This document shows, in pieces, positions 1 to 9,498 of a stretch of 64,000 nt of DNA; positions within the stretch are counted from its first letter, which is position 1, and each line of letters starts with the position of its first letter. A program made the translations under genes and the position numbers. This stretch comes from Gracilariopsis chorda (Eukaryota > Rhodophyta > Florideophyceae > Gracilariales > Gracilariaceae), in NCBI GenBank assembly GCA_003194525.1, contig NBIV01000053.1, positions 1-64,000 of the forward strand. Reading direction: 5' to 3'. The notes under the pieces are model-generated. The model had not been told where the DNA came from and did not search any database. It worked only from the letters and a program-made list of their open reading frames with translations.

Positions 1-1355
1 GGATCTGTATTGAGGAAGAGGTGTTCCCGAGGGACGGTGCATCTCGGGCAAGGGTGCTGCGGCGTGTTCCGTGGGAGATGGCGAGGATGTCCTTTGCTTC
101 GGGGATGTCTGCGCAATAGCTGGCGAGGATGGGGTGGCAGTGGCGGAGGACACCGTGAGCGTCACGGAAGGAGAATCCTGGGAGCGCAGAGGTGAGGAGT
201 GGGTTGAGGATGGTAGAGATGGCGCGCTGAATGAGGTTCATTTTGGTCTCGCGTGGGATGTTGGAGGATGATTTCGGGACGTAGTCGCCGCCGTCGTCGA
301 AGGCGGTAAACGGGGAGAAGGAGGTTGGAAGGTATCCGAGGAGTGTGAGATTTTCGGATATACACTTTCGGCGGAGGGCATCGGAGAAGTTGAGAAACGT
401 GACGTGGAGGGGGTAGGAATTGACGGAGGAGCTTTTCAGGGAGGTTGCGGACTTGTCCGTGTAGAGCTGGACGAGGCCGATGAATGATTCGATACCGGTT
501 TCCTGGGGGGTGTGCCAGACGATGTCATCGACGGGGGACTGCATAATTTCCTGTTTGATGGCTGGGACGACTTTCTTTCCGAGGGCTGCAGCCATGGGAT
601 GTGCGAAAGCCGAAGTGACCAGAAGACGAAGAAGATAGGAAGATTGAGATACCGGCTGGAAGAAGGTGTTGTTGAGGTGTGCGAGTGCGAGTTGTTGCTT
701 GAGGACGTCGATGGCACGTTTCTGGAAGAGGGTTGCGGAGAAGTGTTGCGCTTGTCTGTGATGGTGGAAGGGATGAAGCCGTTGGAGCTGATGCGTTGCT
801 TGAAGAGGTCCTCTTGCAGTGCGAGGCACTGCCTGGCGGAGGAGATGGAGGTCTGGAAGGAGGACTTGGAGAAGTCTGGATGGTTGAGGATGGAGATGAG
901 CTCGTCTGCTTTGCGGGTGCTGACGGAGGATGCGATGGAGGAGATGTAGAGGACGAGTTGTTCGAGATGAGGGTTGTCGGCGAGAGGGGAAGGGGAACGA
1001 GAAGGGGGCGGGAGAAGGGGTTTGAGGAGGAGACGGAGCCGATGGCGTGACTTGCGATATGGTAAGCGTCTTGGGTTTGAAGAGAGAGGGAAGCCTGTTG
1101 AAGTTCATATGGATCATCATCGGCGAGGGGGACGTTGTCGGAAGGACGGTGAGAGGGAAGGGGAGGAGAATTGATGGAGAGGTTGGGAACGGATTTTCGC
1201 TTCTTGGTCCTGGGAGGGAACTGAACTGGAGCGGTGGCTGTGGAGGAGGAACGCTTGTTGGCGGTGAGGCGATGGGGGCACCTGCGTTGGTGACTCTGAA
1301 GAGAGTATGTGGTGCGGCCGTGGAAGGAGCAGCGAGGGTAGCAACAGGGGAACAT
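1..1355 (-). pseudogene. Tnp2/Plavaka-like DNA transposase, frameshifted, truncated by window edge
   Basis: Read on the minus strand from a methionine at 1355, the product opens with a zinc-finger-like segment (C-x3-C-x12-H-x4-C, about 1347-1275). A Ser/Pro-rich linker follows. Readable coding then continues in three further frames, changing near 1020, 750 and 62. Recognisable segments are a helical stretch around 900-780, one near 690-560 (LAHLNNTFFQPVSQ), one from 540 to 240 (DIVWHTPQETGIESF, PLHVTFLNFSDALRRKC), and one at 145-20 reading CHPILASYCADIPEAKD followed by PCPRCTV. The order CHP...ADIPE...G...CP-x-C is the pattern I know from Tnp2/Plavaka-type (CACTA superfamily) transposases. 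The catalytic core would lie beyond the left edge. Several frame changes with conserved protein on both sides mean this is a decayed copy; introns could explain one or two. Terminal inverted repeats were not found. Confidence 0.6.
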
Positions 1356-1899
1356 GGTGCGGGAAGGAGAGTTGAAGGATTGGAAGGAGAAAGGGGAGCA
1401 AAGGGGTTGTTGGAGAGCGAAATGCGGGAGCGTAATTATTATGGCGCACGGGGATGAAGTGGAGCAGGTGATGCCGAGCGTTTTGCGCTGGCTCGTGGAC
1501 TGGTGCATGCTATGCAAGGCCGCAGACACTGACAACGAGTGAAGGATAGCGAGGGCTATCATGTTTTGTAAACTCTAATGTATTTCCTATATATGTATTT
1601 ATCTGAGCATCCTATCCTTCTATTTGAAGGGGCAGTTCCGGTGGTCCGGTCAGATTTTCAATCTCACGTTCACATGTGAAGGTATGTAGTAGTGGAGTCT
1701 GGACTCCACTTCGCGGAGTCCGGACTCGGTTTTTGGTCCGAAATAACTTGGAAATGTGAAGTGCTTTACTAGTTTATACTTTCAAAAAACTAGCAGTGTT
1801 GAATGTGTGAAAATATTTTGATGGAAATTGATTCATTCAAAAGTGGGTTTTAAGAGTCGATATCCGTCCATTTCAATTCTTTCCCTTTTGATTGTCAAA
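1356..1899. other. Non-coding spacer before Ty3 element 1
   Basis: No ORF here has recognisable content. The stretch is AT-richer than both flanks and holds the palindromic cluster at 1694-1727. It shows no similarity by eye to the 3' LTR of the neighbouring Ty3 element, so the 5' LTR that might be expected here is absent. Confidence 0.5.
1694..1727. repeat. Palindrome pair (gagtc-type hairpin)
   Basis: Two almost identical 13-14 bp palindromes, ggagtctggactcc (1694-1707) and ggagtccggactc (1715-1727), lie 7 bp apart. Each is (nearly) self-complementary, and the pair can also form one larger stem with a single mismatch and a 7-nt loop. It sits between the transposase remnant and Ty3 element 1 and may be a terminal hairpin of a mobile element or a transcript terminator; neither can be shown. 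Confidence 0.6.
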
Positions 1900-2369
1900 C
1901 TAGCATTCCGAAAACACCGACGCAGCTCCGAGTTCCCCCAGGAATGGTCCGCAACGGAACGCCGCAGCGGCGAGATCACGAAGGTACGTTCCGGAACAAC
2001 TACTTACCGATGCCGTCGGTCTGGAATCCCAAGGAATCCCATCGGCAACCTCGGTGCCTCGAGCCGTGACAGCTGTGGCCACTACGCCACCTCCGGTGGT
2101 CGAAACGCCGTCGGCTGTCCCCCCGAGACCCGGGTCGCCTAAGTACCATCTCCTCGAGTCGAGAATCGACATTGCCAATGTGGCCCACGCCTCCCTCTCG
2201 CAGCAAGTTACCGAGTTGGAAGGGCGATGGAGTGACTCCCTGGCTCGGGATTATTCGGGAGATATTCGTCTCCTGAGAGCTGATGTGAATTCCATTCTGG
2301 AGTGTCTGGGTACTCCGGCTGCCTTCGTAGAAGGATATCGGGAGTTCGTGGAGGAAGTTAAAAACCCAT

Positions 2370-3956
2370 ATGATGCGGGTAACCGGACGTATGGACACGC
2401 TGGAAGCGTTGCTCAGAGAAGACCTGAACGCTCCGAGACAAGAGGAAGTGAAGGTCATCTCAACCCAACACCGCTCCAGTCACCTCCCCCGTCACCCTGG
2501 AAAGAGAGTTCATCGTTATGAAGTTTCGTCAAGTTCCGACTCGGAAACAAGTTCGAGTAGCTCGCCTTCGAGATCATCGCGTGAAGGGAGAGGCCGCCGT
2601 CGCGGAGAAGAACCTAGTTCGAGGGCTACCTACACCTCCCATGGAGCAATCCGTGCGCGGGAGAAAGGTCGCCGTCATCTCGGCTTGAAGGAATTGAAAC
2701 CGACGAATCCCCTTTACAGGAAGCTGTTGTCCTATCGTTATTACCGATTGGAAGACTCTTCGGGCACTCGAAGTTCGAGAGACACCGGTCGGGTGAAGGA
2801 TCTCATACGTCGTATGAATGTGACGATGCTTAAGCAGAAGTTCTCCGGTGAAGATCCGATCCTCGTGTTGGATTTCCTGGCCCGCTTTGTGCAGGAAGCA
2901 GACGTACTCGAAATGAGTGAGGCGCAGGCATACGTTGCGTTGCCCTACTTTCTTTCAGGAATGGCTGAAGATCAGTACAACTCGGTCAGGGGTTCGTCCA
3001 GGGCCTCAGAAGGAGGTGTTACGTGCTGGCCCGAGGCTGTACACTACCTGCTCAGGTCGTACGCGACGGGAACTGCAATCAGTCAAGCCATCGTGGCGGT
3101 TCGCGATACGAAACAGAAGCCTGGTGAAACGGAAACGTCGTATTCAACTCGCTTGAATAAAGCGTTTCATCGTTTTGGAAATGTGTTTACCGCTTTTGAG
3201 CGTTGCTCCATGCTGGTGGATGGTTTAGATCCTGGTATCAGGGCACTGGTGTCCCGCTACAGGGAAGAGAAGCGCAAGGCGACGTATCTGGAACTGGTCC
3301 AGTACGCGCAGGCTGAGGGTGACACCCTCAGAGCGAGAGACCCGCGGCGTCGGTCGTCGAAGGCTCTCTTCGTCGAGAACGAGACTTCCTCGGCATCTCT
3401 CCCTAACCCGGGACCACCTTCCGGATTTGCGGATAACATCCAGTATCTTGGCAGTCTTGAACAGTCGTTGGCAACCTCGGAACTGCCGTCCACGGTTACA
3501 CCCCCCGTGGTAGATCCGGCCTTTTACGCAAACCCCGGTCGGGTTCCCCCAGCCCCGCTAACCTACGCGTCGAGCGCCACAAGACACTCCCGCCCGGGAT
3601 GGTCCAACCCGAAGCAACTAGCACTCCAACCACAACACCCTCAGCACCGCGGAATGATGTCCCACGCCACCGGAACACGTTCAGCCCCGCTGATTTGCTA
3701 CATTTGTTACCTTGAAGGTCATACTGCGTCGCAGTGTACCCTCCCCATTCGCGAGATGTGGAAGATCGTGGGAAATTATGAGAATCTCCGACCGGAGCAT
3801 AAGGCTCGTGTCCCGAGTAATTCGTATGAAGACGCAAAGGCTGCGGTCCACAATGCTCAAGCTCGAGAAGCCTCGAAAACCGCGAACGGTAACAACCCTA
3901 ACCTTTCGGAACGGGCTCAGCCGCACCCAGCGGTCGATTCGGTCCCGAAAAACTAA
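2370..3956 (+). CDS. gag: Ty3 element 1 gag (capsid/nucleocapsid), main open part
   Basis: This 528-codon frame holds the main body of gag. A Ser/Arg-rich N-terminal part leads into a helical capsid-like region (roughly residues 145-320) with the Ty3 gag-type sequence DPILVLDFLARFVQEAD and a conserved CWPEAVHYLLRSY. A retroviral-type zinc knuckle, C-x2-C-x4-H-x4-C (CYICYLEGHTASQC), lies near residues 443-456, as expected for nucleocapsid. The N-terminal gag sequence homologous to element 2 begins further upstream, near 1.94 kb. The end overlaps the protease frame (3712-4929), a layout consistent with the programmed shift between gag and pol that this group uses. Identification rests on position, the zinc knuckle and similarity to element 2. 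Confidence 0.75.
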   Translation: MMRVTGRMDTLEALLREDLNAPRQEEVKVISTQHRSSHLPRHPGKRVHRYEVSSSSDSETSSSSSPSRSSREGRGRRRGEEPSSRATYTSHGAIRAREKGRRHLGLKELKPTNPLYRKLLSYRYYRLEDSSGTRSSRDTGRVKDLIRRMNVTMLKQKFSGEDPILVLDFLARFVQEADVLEMSEAQAYVALPYFLSGMAEDQYNSVRGSSRASEGGVTCWPEAVHYLLRSYATGTAISQAIVAVRDTKQKPGETETSYSTRLNKAFHRFGNVFTAFERCSMLVDGLDPGIRALVSRYREEKRKATYLELVQYAQAEGDTLRARDPRRRSSKALFVENETSSASLPNPGPPSGFADNIQYLGSLEQSLATSELPSTVTPPVVDPAFYANPGRVPPAPLTYASSATRHSRPGWSNPKQLALQPQHPQHRGMMSHATGTRSAPLICYICYLEGHTASQCTLPIREMWKIVGNYENLRPEHKARVPSNSYEDAKAAVHNAQAREASKTANGNNPNLSERAQPHPAVDSVPKN

Positions 3957-4929
3957 TCTTGGGAGTCTCCCCACGGGAGGGGTGTCTTCCAAGCCGAAGT
4001 TGAAGACGCCTGAGGCGCCACCGCTTCGCTCCCCTGCCAAAATCCTTACGAGGAAACTGGCTCAAGAAGACGTGAGCTCGGACCACTTAGTGGCTCTGCG
4101 TCGTCCGTGGATACGGTCCCGTAACCTCCGCATCCCGGATCGAGTTTTGGTAATGGCCAAGAGGAACTATAAAGTTTATAGTGACCTCGGTCTCTCTAAC
4201 CAGTTCATGGTTCGTCAGTTATCTGTCCTGGATACAGGTGCCGCTCCGAACCTGATCAATATCGGGATTATTCCACCCGCCATGCGGAAATGCATTCGCA
4301 TTGGTCCAAGTCTGGATCTGGCGGACGCTAATAACAACCCGCTCCAGACTCTGGGAACAATTCCTCTGGTACTCAGACTAGGCACCTACGTGGTGAAGTT
4401 GGACTTCATCGTATGCGACTCTCTTGCTGCACCGGTCATCCTCGGTTGTGATTTCTGTGACCGCTTCGTGGAAGCCATCCGCCCTCGCTCCAGATCCGTG
4501 GAATTGGCCAACGGTTCGACCATCCCGATTGTACGGAAGCCCTTGCGACACGCCTCCCGTAAACGGGTACCTTTACCTGCTGCTCAGGAAGCGTCCAATG
4601 TGGATCGAGCATCTACGAAGATTCGCGTCGCGGAACCAGTTTCGATCCCGAAGGAATCTCAGGTGTGGGTCTCAGTAACATCCAAACACCACGGGTTGCA
4701 GGTTGTTCAACCGCTCCCCTCGCTCTACGAACAGCGCCGTCTCGCATTAGCAAATGGGATCGTATCCGTAGAGCCGGACAAACCCTTTAAGGTTCTCGTT
4801 GCTAACCTCGGAACTACCACTCAGTGGTTGGTTAAAAAACCAGGTCCTGGGCAACATGCTTCCGCATCCGTTGGCTATCCTTCCTACAAAGATTCCGATA
4901 TCCGACGTTCTCGGAATACAAGACCCTAA
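3712..4929 (+). CDS. pro: Ty3 element 1 protease frame
   Basis: The frame overlaps the end of gag and the start of the RT frame. It contains a retropepsin signature, SVLDTGAAPNLI, around 4226-4260, followed by a flap-like region and the typical second motif VILGCDFCDRF (around 4437-4470) of the pepsin fold. The equivalent region of element 2 reads SVLDTGVAPNLI and VILGCDFCDGF at matching positions. It would cleave the Gag and Gag-Pol polyproteins inside the virus-like particle. The first part of the frame, before about 3960, is probably the other reading of gag rather than protein. A polypurine-like tract lies at its end (4927-4943). Confidence 0.75.
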   Translation: MKVILRRSVPSPFARCGRSWEIMRISDRSIRLVSRVIRMKTQRLRSTMLKLEKPRKPRTVTTLTFRNGLSRTQRSIRSRKTNLGSLPTGGVSSKPKLKTPEAPPLRSPAKILTRKLAQEDVSSDHLVALRRPWIRSRNLRIPDRVLVMAKRNYKVYSDLGLSNQFMVRQLSVLDTGAAPNLINIGIIPPAMRKCIRIGPSLDLADANNNPLQTLGTIPLVLRLGTYVVKLDFIVCDSLAAPVILGCDFCDRFVEAIRPRSRSVELANGSTIPIVRKPLRHASRKRVPLPAAQEASNVDRASTKIRVAEPVSIPKESQVWVSVTSKHHGLQVVQPLPSLYEQRRLALANGIVSVEPDKPFKVLVANLGTTTQWLVKKPGPGQHASASVGYPSYKDSDIRRSRNTRP

Positions 4930-7900
4930 GGAGGGGGAGGAGGTCCCGTTCGTTCCGTTGGATCCCGCCCGGGAAAGTTCAGATTCGACTGTCGAAGAAG
5001 CTCAGAAGAGCACGACTTCAGCATCTGCAGATACTGCGTTAGACCCAGAACAGGCTTTGGATAAGTTGGACCTGGATCAAATTAATGAATCTCATCGTGA
5101 GAAGTTTCGTGACATGCTCAGGGACTTTACCGCCATGTGGGACGGTTCCCTGGGGACGATAGGGGTAACCGAACATCAGATTGATTTGTTGCTGGATACA
5201 CGGCCTATTGCACAGCACCCGTATCAGGTAGGCCCTAAAGCAAGGGGGGAAGAGAAATCTCAGGTGGAGAAGATGCTGCGAGCTGGAGTTATCGAAGCAG
5301 CACAATCCCCTTGGGCTTCTCCTGTTGTCCTTGTTCCGAAAGCCGATGGATCATGGCGTTTCTGTGTGGATTACCGCCGCCTGAATGCGGTTACTGTCAA
5401 GGACGTCTATCCGATTCCACGAATGGACGAGTACATTGACTCCCTGGGGAGCGCAACGGTGTTCACTACCCTCGATGCCAATTCGGGATACTGGCAGGTC
5501 CCTATTAGGAAAGAAGATCGTGACAAGACCGCGTTTGTGTGCCATCAAGGACTATATCGCTTTAAGCGAATGCCATTTGGACTAACGAATGCCCCAGCTA
5601 CATTCCAACGGGCAATCGATATCCTCTTGGCGAGGTTCAAATGGACCAGCTGTCTGGTATACTTGGACGACATTATAGTGTTCTCCAATAACTTGGACGA
5701 TCACCTGTCCCATTTCCGGGAAGTCTTGACAGTGCTCCGCAACGCGGGCATCACCCTGAAGCTGGGAAAGTGTGAGTTCTGCGCCGATTCGGTAAAATAT
5801 CTGGGGCACATCATCCGCCCCGGACAGCTTTCAATCGATGAAGCAAGAGTGAAATCACTTCGAGAGGCGAAACATCCGACTAATCAAACGGAGCTTCGAT
5901 CCTTCCTAGGACTTTGCAATGTATATCGCCGATTCGTCCCGAACTTCGCCGACTTGTCAGCACCGCTTAACGCACTCCTCCGGAAAGGACAACCTACCGA
6001 ACTGGACGTCTTTGACGAGGCTGAGTCGTCAGCATTCTCGTCTCTTGTCGACGCTGTAACGTCCCCGCCAGTTCTGGCCTTACCGCACCCGGACTTACCC
6101 TTCGAAGTGGATACTGACTCAAGTGCCCACCAGGTGGGTTGTGCGTTGTTTCAAGTCACGGAAGAAGGAGAAAGACATCCGATCGGATATTGGTCACGTT
6201 CGTTGAACGTTCACGAGCGCAACTACTCGGTGTCCGAGAAGGAGTGTCTTGCTGTTGTTTGGGCGTTGGCGACGCTTCGCCCATACCTTATGGGTAACCA
6301 TTTCAAGGTTCACACCGATCACTCGGCTCTCCGTTGGCTACTCGAAATTCGAGAACCGTCGGACCGCCTCATGCGTTGGCGTCTCCGACTCTCGGAATTT
6401 ACATTTGATGTCCTCTACAAGAAGGGATCCCTGAATACTCAGGCTGACGCCCTTTCGCGCTTAGGAACATCAGCGGAAACCGAACCTGTCGACGATCTGG
6501 AAATACCATGTTTCATGGCACAATCCCCGGAGGGAACGGAAGAAGACGACCCAGACGTGAATGGGGATGACATCTGTGACGATATTCTAGCTGCAAACCC
6601 TACGGATCCTCCGGATGACCAGGTTGTTCCCATATCCTCTGAGGAAATGATCCGTGAACAACAGCAGGATCCTTTCTGTGCCCAGATTCGTGCCCGTCTT
6701 AACGGGGGCGCACAGATACCCTTTGCGGTGAACGATCGAGGCTACCTAGTCAGGTTGCTGACACGGACCCCACAGATCGTTGTACCTCACACGCTGCAGC
6801 AGCGCGTCTTGCATCTATCGCATTACGCGAAGTTGGGTGCACATCCCGGCGGGAGGAAACTATACCTGACCCTTCGCAGGGACTTCTATTGGCCTGCTAT
6901 GGCATTTGACTGCTATGCAGTTCGCCGCTCGTGCGTGGAATGTGCGAAGAATAATGTAAAACTTCGGAAGTACTCGAAGAAGTTAACACTATTCCCGGCA
7001 CGGGCGCCACTCGAATATGTCGCTATTGATATCTTGGGCGAGCTTGTCAAAACCAAACGTGGTTACAAGTATCTTCTCGTCATTACTGACCGCTTCTCAA
7101 AGTTGGTGAGAACAGTACCGCTTAAACGGATTACCGCGGACGTGGTTGCGCGTGCGTTCGTAACCCACTGGGTCTTTAATTACGGCTCGCCGGTACATCT
7201 ACTCTCCGACAACGGATCTCAATTTACCTCAAAGTTCTTTCAGGACGTATGTAGAATCTTGGGAATCAAGAATATGTTTACTACCACCTACCACCCGCAG
7301 TGTAACGGACAAGTGGAACGATTCAATCGTACTATGTTCAACGCACTGCGCGCGTATGTCGCGGATCACCCCATGGAATGGGACTTGTACACGGACGCTA
7401 TTACGTACGCGTATAACACCCAGGTACACCGGGTCACGACCCTCGCTCCATTTGAGCTGGTCCTGTCTCGGATTCCGCCACCCATGGCTATTGAAGCGCA
7501 ACCGAACGTCTCGGGGTACCCTTCGACAAGGTTATATCGAGATTCCTGGAAGGAATGGTTGAAGAACATGGTCCCTACCGCCCGAAAGGCTATGGGAAAA
7601 GCCCAGGAGGCATACAAACAGAACTTCGACGCGAAGATTCGTACCCCCATACCCCAGGTCTCGGAAGGGGATTCTGTCTTCCTGCGAAAGGAATATTATA
7701 ATCCCGAAAAGGAGAAGCGCCACAAGTTGTCACCGATAGTGAATGGACCCTATCGGGTGGTTTCCGTCGCCGACGACACAGTCGTACTGGACATCGATAA
7801 CCAGTTCGAACGCGTCTCACGCGACCGCGTAGCCCACGCGCCTGCGCCCCCTGAGGGCTCATCACCGCTCGTGACAATCCCGGAGGATGACCTCGTAACT

Positions 7901-8374
7901 CCGCCAACGGATAATCTGCTTCCGTCCCGCCCACCCGTCTTACCGCACCCGGAACGGGGACTCTCGGATCTTCCGATTGCCGATCAACCGGTTGAGCGCG
8001 CCGCGCGTATCGTGAAACGCACGCTTGACCCCAAACGCCTAACCGTTACTCCGCCCGCGGAGGTCCTTCAGCCTGAACCCACCCCCCTCTCACCTAAGGA
8101 GGGGGAGGGACGGGAATCGATCGCGCCATCGCGGAAGGAAGCTCCGGCGTCGGACGGTGTCCCGTTTCATACGGCATCGTCGGATGAGCACCCCCGGAGC
8201 AGGGAGGAGTTGAACGCATCTCGAAGCGAGAAGGCCGTCTCCGCGGACCCGGATGCACTCCTGTCGAGCGAGTCGCTGGGTAGCGAAGGAGGAAGTAGTG
8301 AACCGGACTCGGTGTGGTCACTAATGTGGCGAATGATATCTCCGAGCACGGAGCACATACAACCTCGGTCATAA
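4799..8374 (+). CDS. pol: Ty3 element 1 RT-RNase H-integrase
   Basis: One uninterrupted 1191-codon frame. Reverse transcriptase shows FCVDYRRLNAVTVKD near residue 190, LDANSGYWQVPI, RMPFGLTNAPATFQ and the catalytic YLDD at 5660-5671 (residues 288-291). RNase H follows with VDTDSSAHQVGCALF, YSVSEKECLAVVWAL and HTDHSALRWLL. Integrase has the H-H-C-C zinc module (HLSHYAKLGAHPGGRKL ... CVECAKN, about residues 675-720), then a D-D-E core with AIDILGEL, LLSDNGSQF and NGQVERFNR. The tail is Pro/Ser/Glu-rich and carries no chromodomain; that lies in a separate ORF downstream. A second polypurine-like tract sits inside the tail coding sequence (8095-8110). Family assignment is secure by motif order (RT-RH-IN). 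Confidence 0.92.
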   Translation: MLTSELPLSGWLKNQVLGNMLPHPLAILPTKIPISDVLGIQDPKEGEEVPFVPLDPARESSDSTVEEAQKSTTSASADTALDPEQALDKLDLDQINESHREKFRDMLRDFTAMWDGSLGTIGVTEHQIDLLLDTRPIAQHPYQVGPKARGEEKSQVEKMLRAGVIEAAQSPWASPVVLVPKADGSWRFCVDYRRLNAVTVKDVYPIPRMDEYIDSLGSATVFTTLDANSGYWQVPIRKEDRDKTAFVCHQGLYRFKRMPFGLTNAPATFQRAIDILLARFKWTSCLVYLDDIIVFSNNLDDHLSHFREVLTVLRNAGITLKLGKCEFCADSVKYLGHIIRPGQLSIDEARVKSLREAKHPTNQTELRSFLGLCNVYRRFVPNFADLSAPLNALLRKGQPTELDVFDEAESSAFSSLVDAVTSPPVLALPHPDLPFEVDTDSSAHQVGCALFQVTEEGERHPIGYWSRSLNVHERNYSVSEKECLAVVWALATLRPYLMGNHFKVHTDHSALRWLLEIREPSDRLMRWRLRLSEFTFDVLYKKGSLNTQADALSRLGTSAETEPVDDLEIPCFMAQSPEGTEEDDPDVNGDDICDDILAANPTDPPDDQVVPISSEEMIREQQQDPFCAQIRARLNGGAQIPFAVNDRGYLVRLLTRTPQIVVPHTLQQRVLHLSHYAKLGAHPGGRKLYLTLRRDFYWPAMAFDCYAVRRSCVECAKNNVKLRKYSKKLTLFPARAPLEYVAIDILGELVKTKRGYKYLLVITDRFSKLVRTVPLKRITADVVARAFVTHWVFNYGSPVHLLSDNGSQFTSKFFQDVCRILGIKNMFTTTYHPQCNGQVERFNRTMFNALRAYVADHPMEWDLYTDAITYAYNTQVHRVTTLAPFELVLSRIPPPMAIEAQPNVSGYPSTRLYRDSWKEWLKNMVPTARKAMGKAQEAYKQNFDAKIRTPIPQVSEGDSVFLRKEYYNPEKEKRHKLSPIVNGPYRVVSVADDTVVLDIDNQFERVSRDRVAHAPAPPEGSSPLVTIPEDDLVTPPTDNLLPSRPPVLPHPERGLSDLPIADQPVERAARIVKRTLDPKRLTVTPPAEVLQPEPTPLSPKEGEGRESIAPSRKEAPASDGVPFHTASSDEHPRSREELNASRSEKAVSADPDALLSSESLGSEGGSSEPDSVWSLMWRMISPSTEHIQPRS
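4927..4943 (+). other. Internal polypurine tract copy 1 (element 1)
   Basis: taaggagggggaggagg repeats the core of the true polypurine tract at the 3' LTR (11377-11390). Element 2 has the same purine tract at the matching place (46988-47001 on its strand), so its position is conserved in the family. It could act as an extra plus-strand priming site, like the central tracts of some retroviruses; this role is inferred. Confidence 0.6.
8095..8110 (+). other. Internal polypurine tract copy 2 (element 1)
   Basis: taaggagggggaggga lies within the end of the pol frame. Element 2 has the equivalent tract at 43822-43838. With the 4927 copy and the one at the LTR edge, the element carries three copies of one purine motif. 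Confidence 0.6.
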
Positions 8375-8817
8375 CCAGTTTCGTGGTGAGCTGAAAAGCA
8401 ACCGCGGACACGGAGAGTGTGGTTGACACTGCGTGCGTTACCGCAGAGCCCCACAAATGGACACTGTGACGCCACTGTCACGCGGACGAAGCCCGAAGTT
8501 CCAAACCGTGGAAAGGTGTACACGTACATACCGCCGGCCGGCGTCAGGAGTACAGTCAAGACCCGCGTCGTGGAAAGACCGCGTGCGACACTTGCCGCCA
8601 GCGGCCAGCCAATCACAGTGTGTGATGCATGGCAATCCGCCTCCTGGCGTCGGAACCGTAGTGAACCGCCTCCCTCACCGTGAACGGTCAAACTCACCAG
8701 AGTTGCACGGGTCGCGTGGGAGAAGAGCTCGCGAGCTGCGAGTCAATAGGGGAATCCGGTTAGAACGGAAGGCCCCCCCCCCCCACAAGGAGAGGATTAG
8801 GAAGCGGAAAGACCGCA
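8375..8817 (+). other. Spacer between integrase and chromodomain ORFs (element 1)
   Basis: About 440 bp lie between the pol stop and the chromodomain ORF. I see no recognised coding content. A run of about thirteen C lies near 8771-8784. Element 2 has a spacer of similar length (42936-43452) at the same place, so the gap is a family trait; an intron joining pol to the chromodomain is one possible reading. Confidence 0.5.
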
Positions 8818-9162
8818 ATGCGGTATCAAGTCCCAGCACTCGCAGCGTCGAGGAAAGCTGACTTTGCCCGCAGGGTCGCGCCAATTTCAGGCAAGTCCCC
8901 TCACAGGGTTCTCCCCTTAAGCCCTGCCATGACGGGTCAGGAGCCGGCTACGTACGACCAGGAGTTTGTCGTTGACCACATCGTGGATCATGTTCTGGAC
9001 TCCAAAGGAGTGTGGTTTTACCAAATCCGATGGTACGGATACCCCCCGGAAGAGGACACATGGGAGCCCATTCAGCACCTTCCTCGTTCCAAGGTGATAA
9101 CCTACCACCGCCGGACGCGGTTCCCACTCCCATCCACTTTGGACATGGCCCAGGTTGGGTAG
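8818..9162 (+). CDS. Ty3 element 1 separate chromodomain ORF
   Basis: A 114-codon frame encodes a chromodomain over about residues 47-98: FVVDHIVDHVLD, WFYQIRWYGYPPEEDTWEP and IQHLP. The aromatic positions (F, W/Y, W) and the W-x-G-Y...E-x-x-T-W-E-P core are those of the fold that binds methylated histone H3 tails. In chromoviruses this domain is normally fused to the end of integrase and steers insertion into heterochromatin. Here it is a separate ORF beyond the pol stop. Element 2 carries the same domain, also detached, at 42636-42935. Expression may need splicing or an internal start. The first 40 residues are not recognisable and the true start is uncertain. Confidence 0.8.
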   Translation: MRYQVPALAASRKADFARRVAPISGKSPHRVLPLSPAMTGQEPATYDQEFVVDHIVDHVLDSKGVWFYQIRWYGYPPEEDTWEPIQHLPRSKVITYHRRTRFPLPSTLDMAQVG

Positions 9163-9498
9163 GACGATACACTGCACTATGCAGAAGATTCCGAAGACGG
9201 AAGAGAAGTCTCCGAAGAGAAGAGGACACAGGAAGAGATCTGGCTACAGAAGGTTACACGAAGTAATGGACTGGATAGGGAAACCAATGGTCATTGGACG
9301 TCACACCGCCTAGCGGTCCGACCGAAGTAACGGTTTAATGAAGAATACCGCTTGGCGGTCCAGCATGAAGATGCTATGAAGAAGAAAAAGAAGAGTCCGG
9401 ACATACGGATATAGAAGAAGGAAGTCGTTTACCACAAGCTATGGAGCGTTAAGCGCTAACCTATATCAGGTGTGCGTGCCACGGTCCAGGATCCTGAC

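Noticed and set aside
525-1354. Single 345-residue Ser/Pro-rich protein on the minus strand
   Set aside because: Only its first part (zinc-finger segment and linker to about 1020) makes sense. Beyond that the conserved transposase sequence lies in other frames, so the long frame is partly an artefact of base composition.
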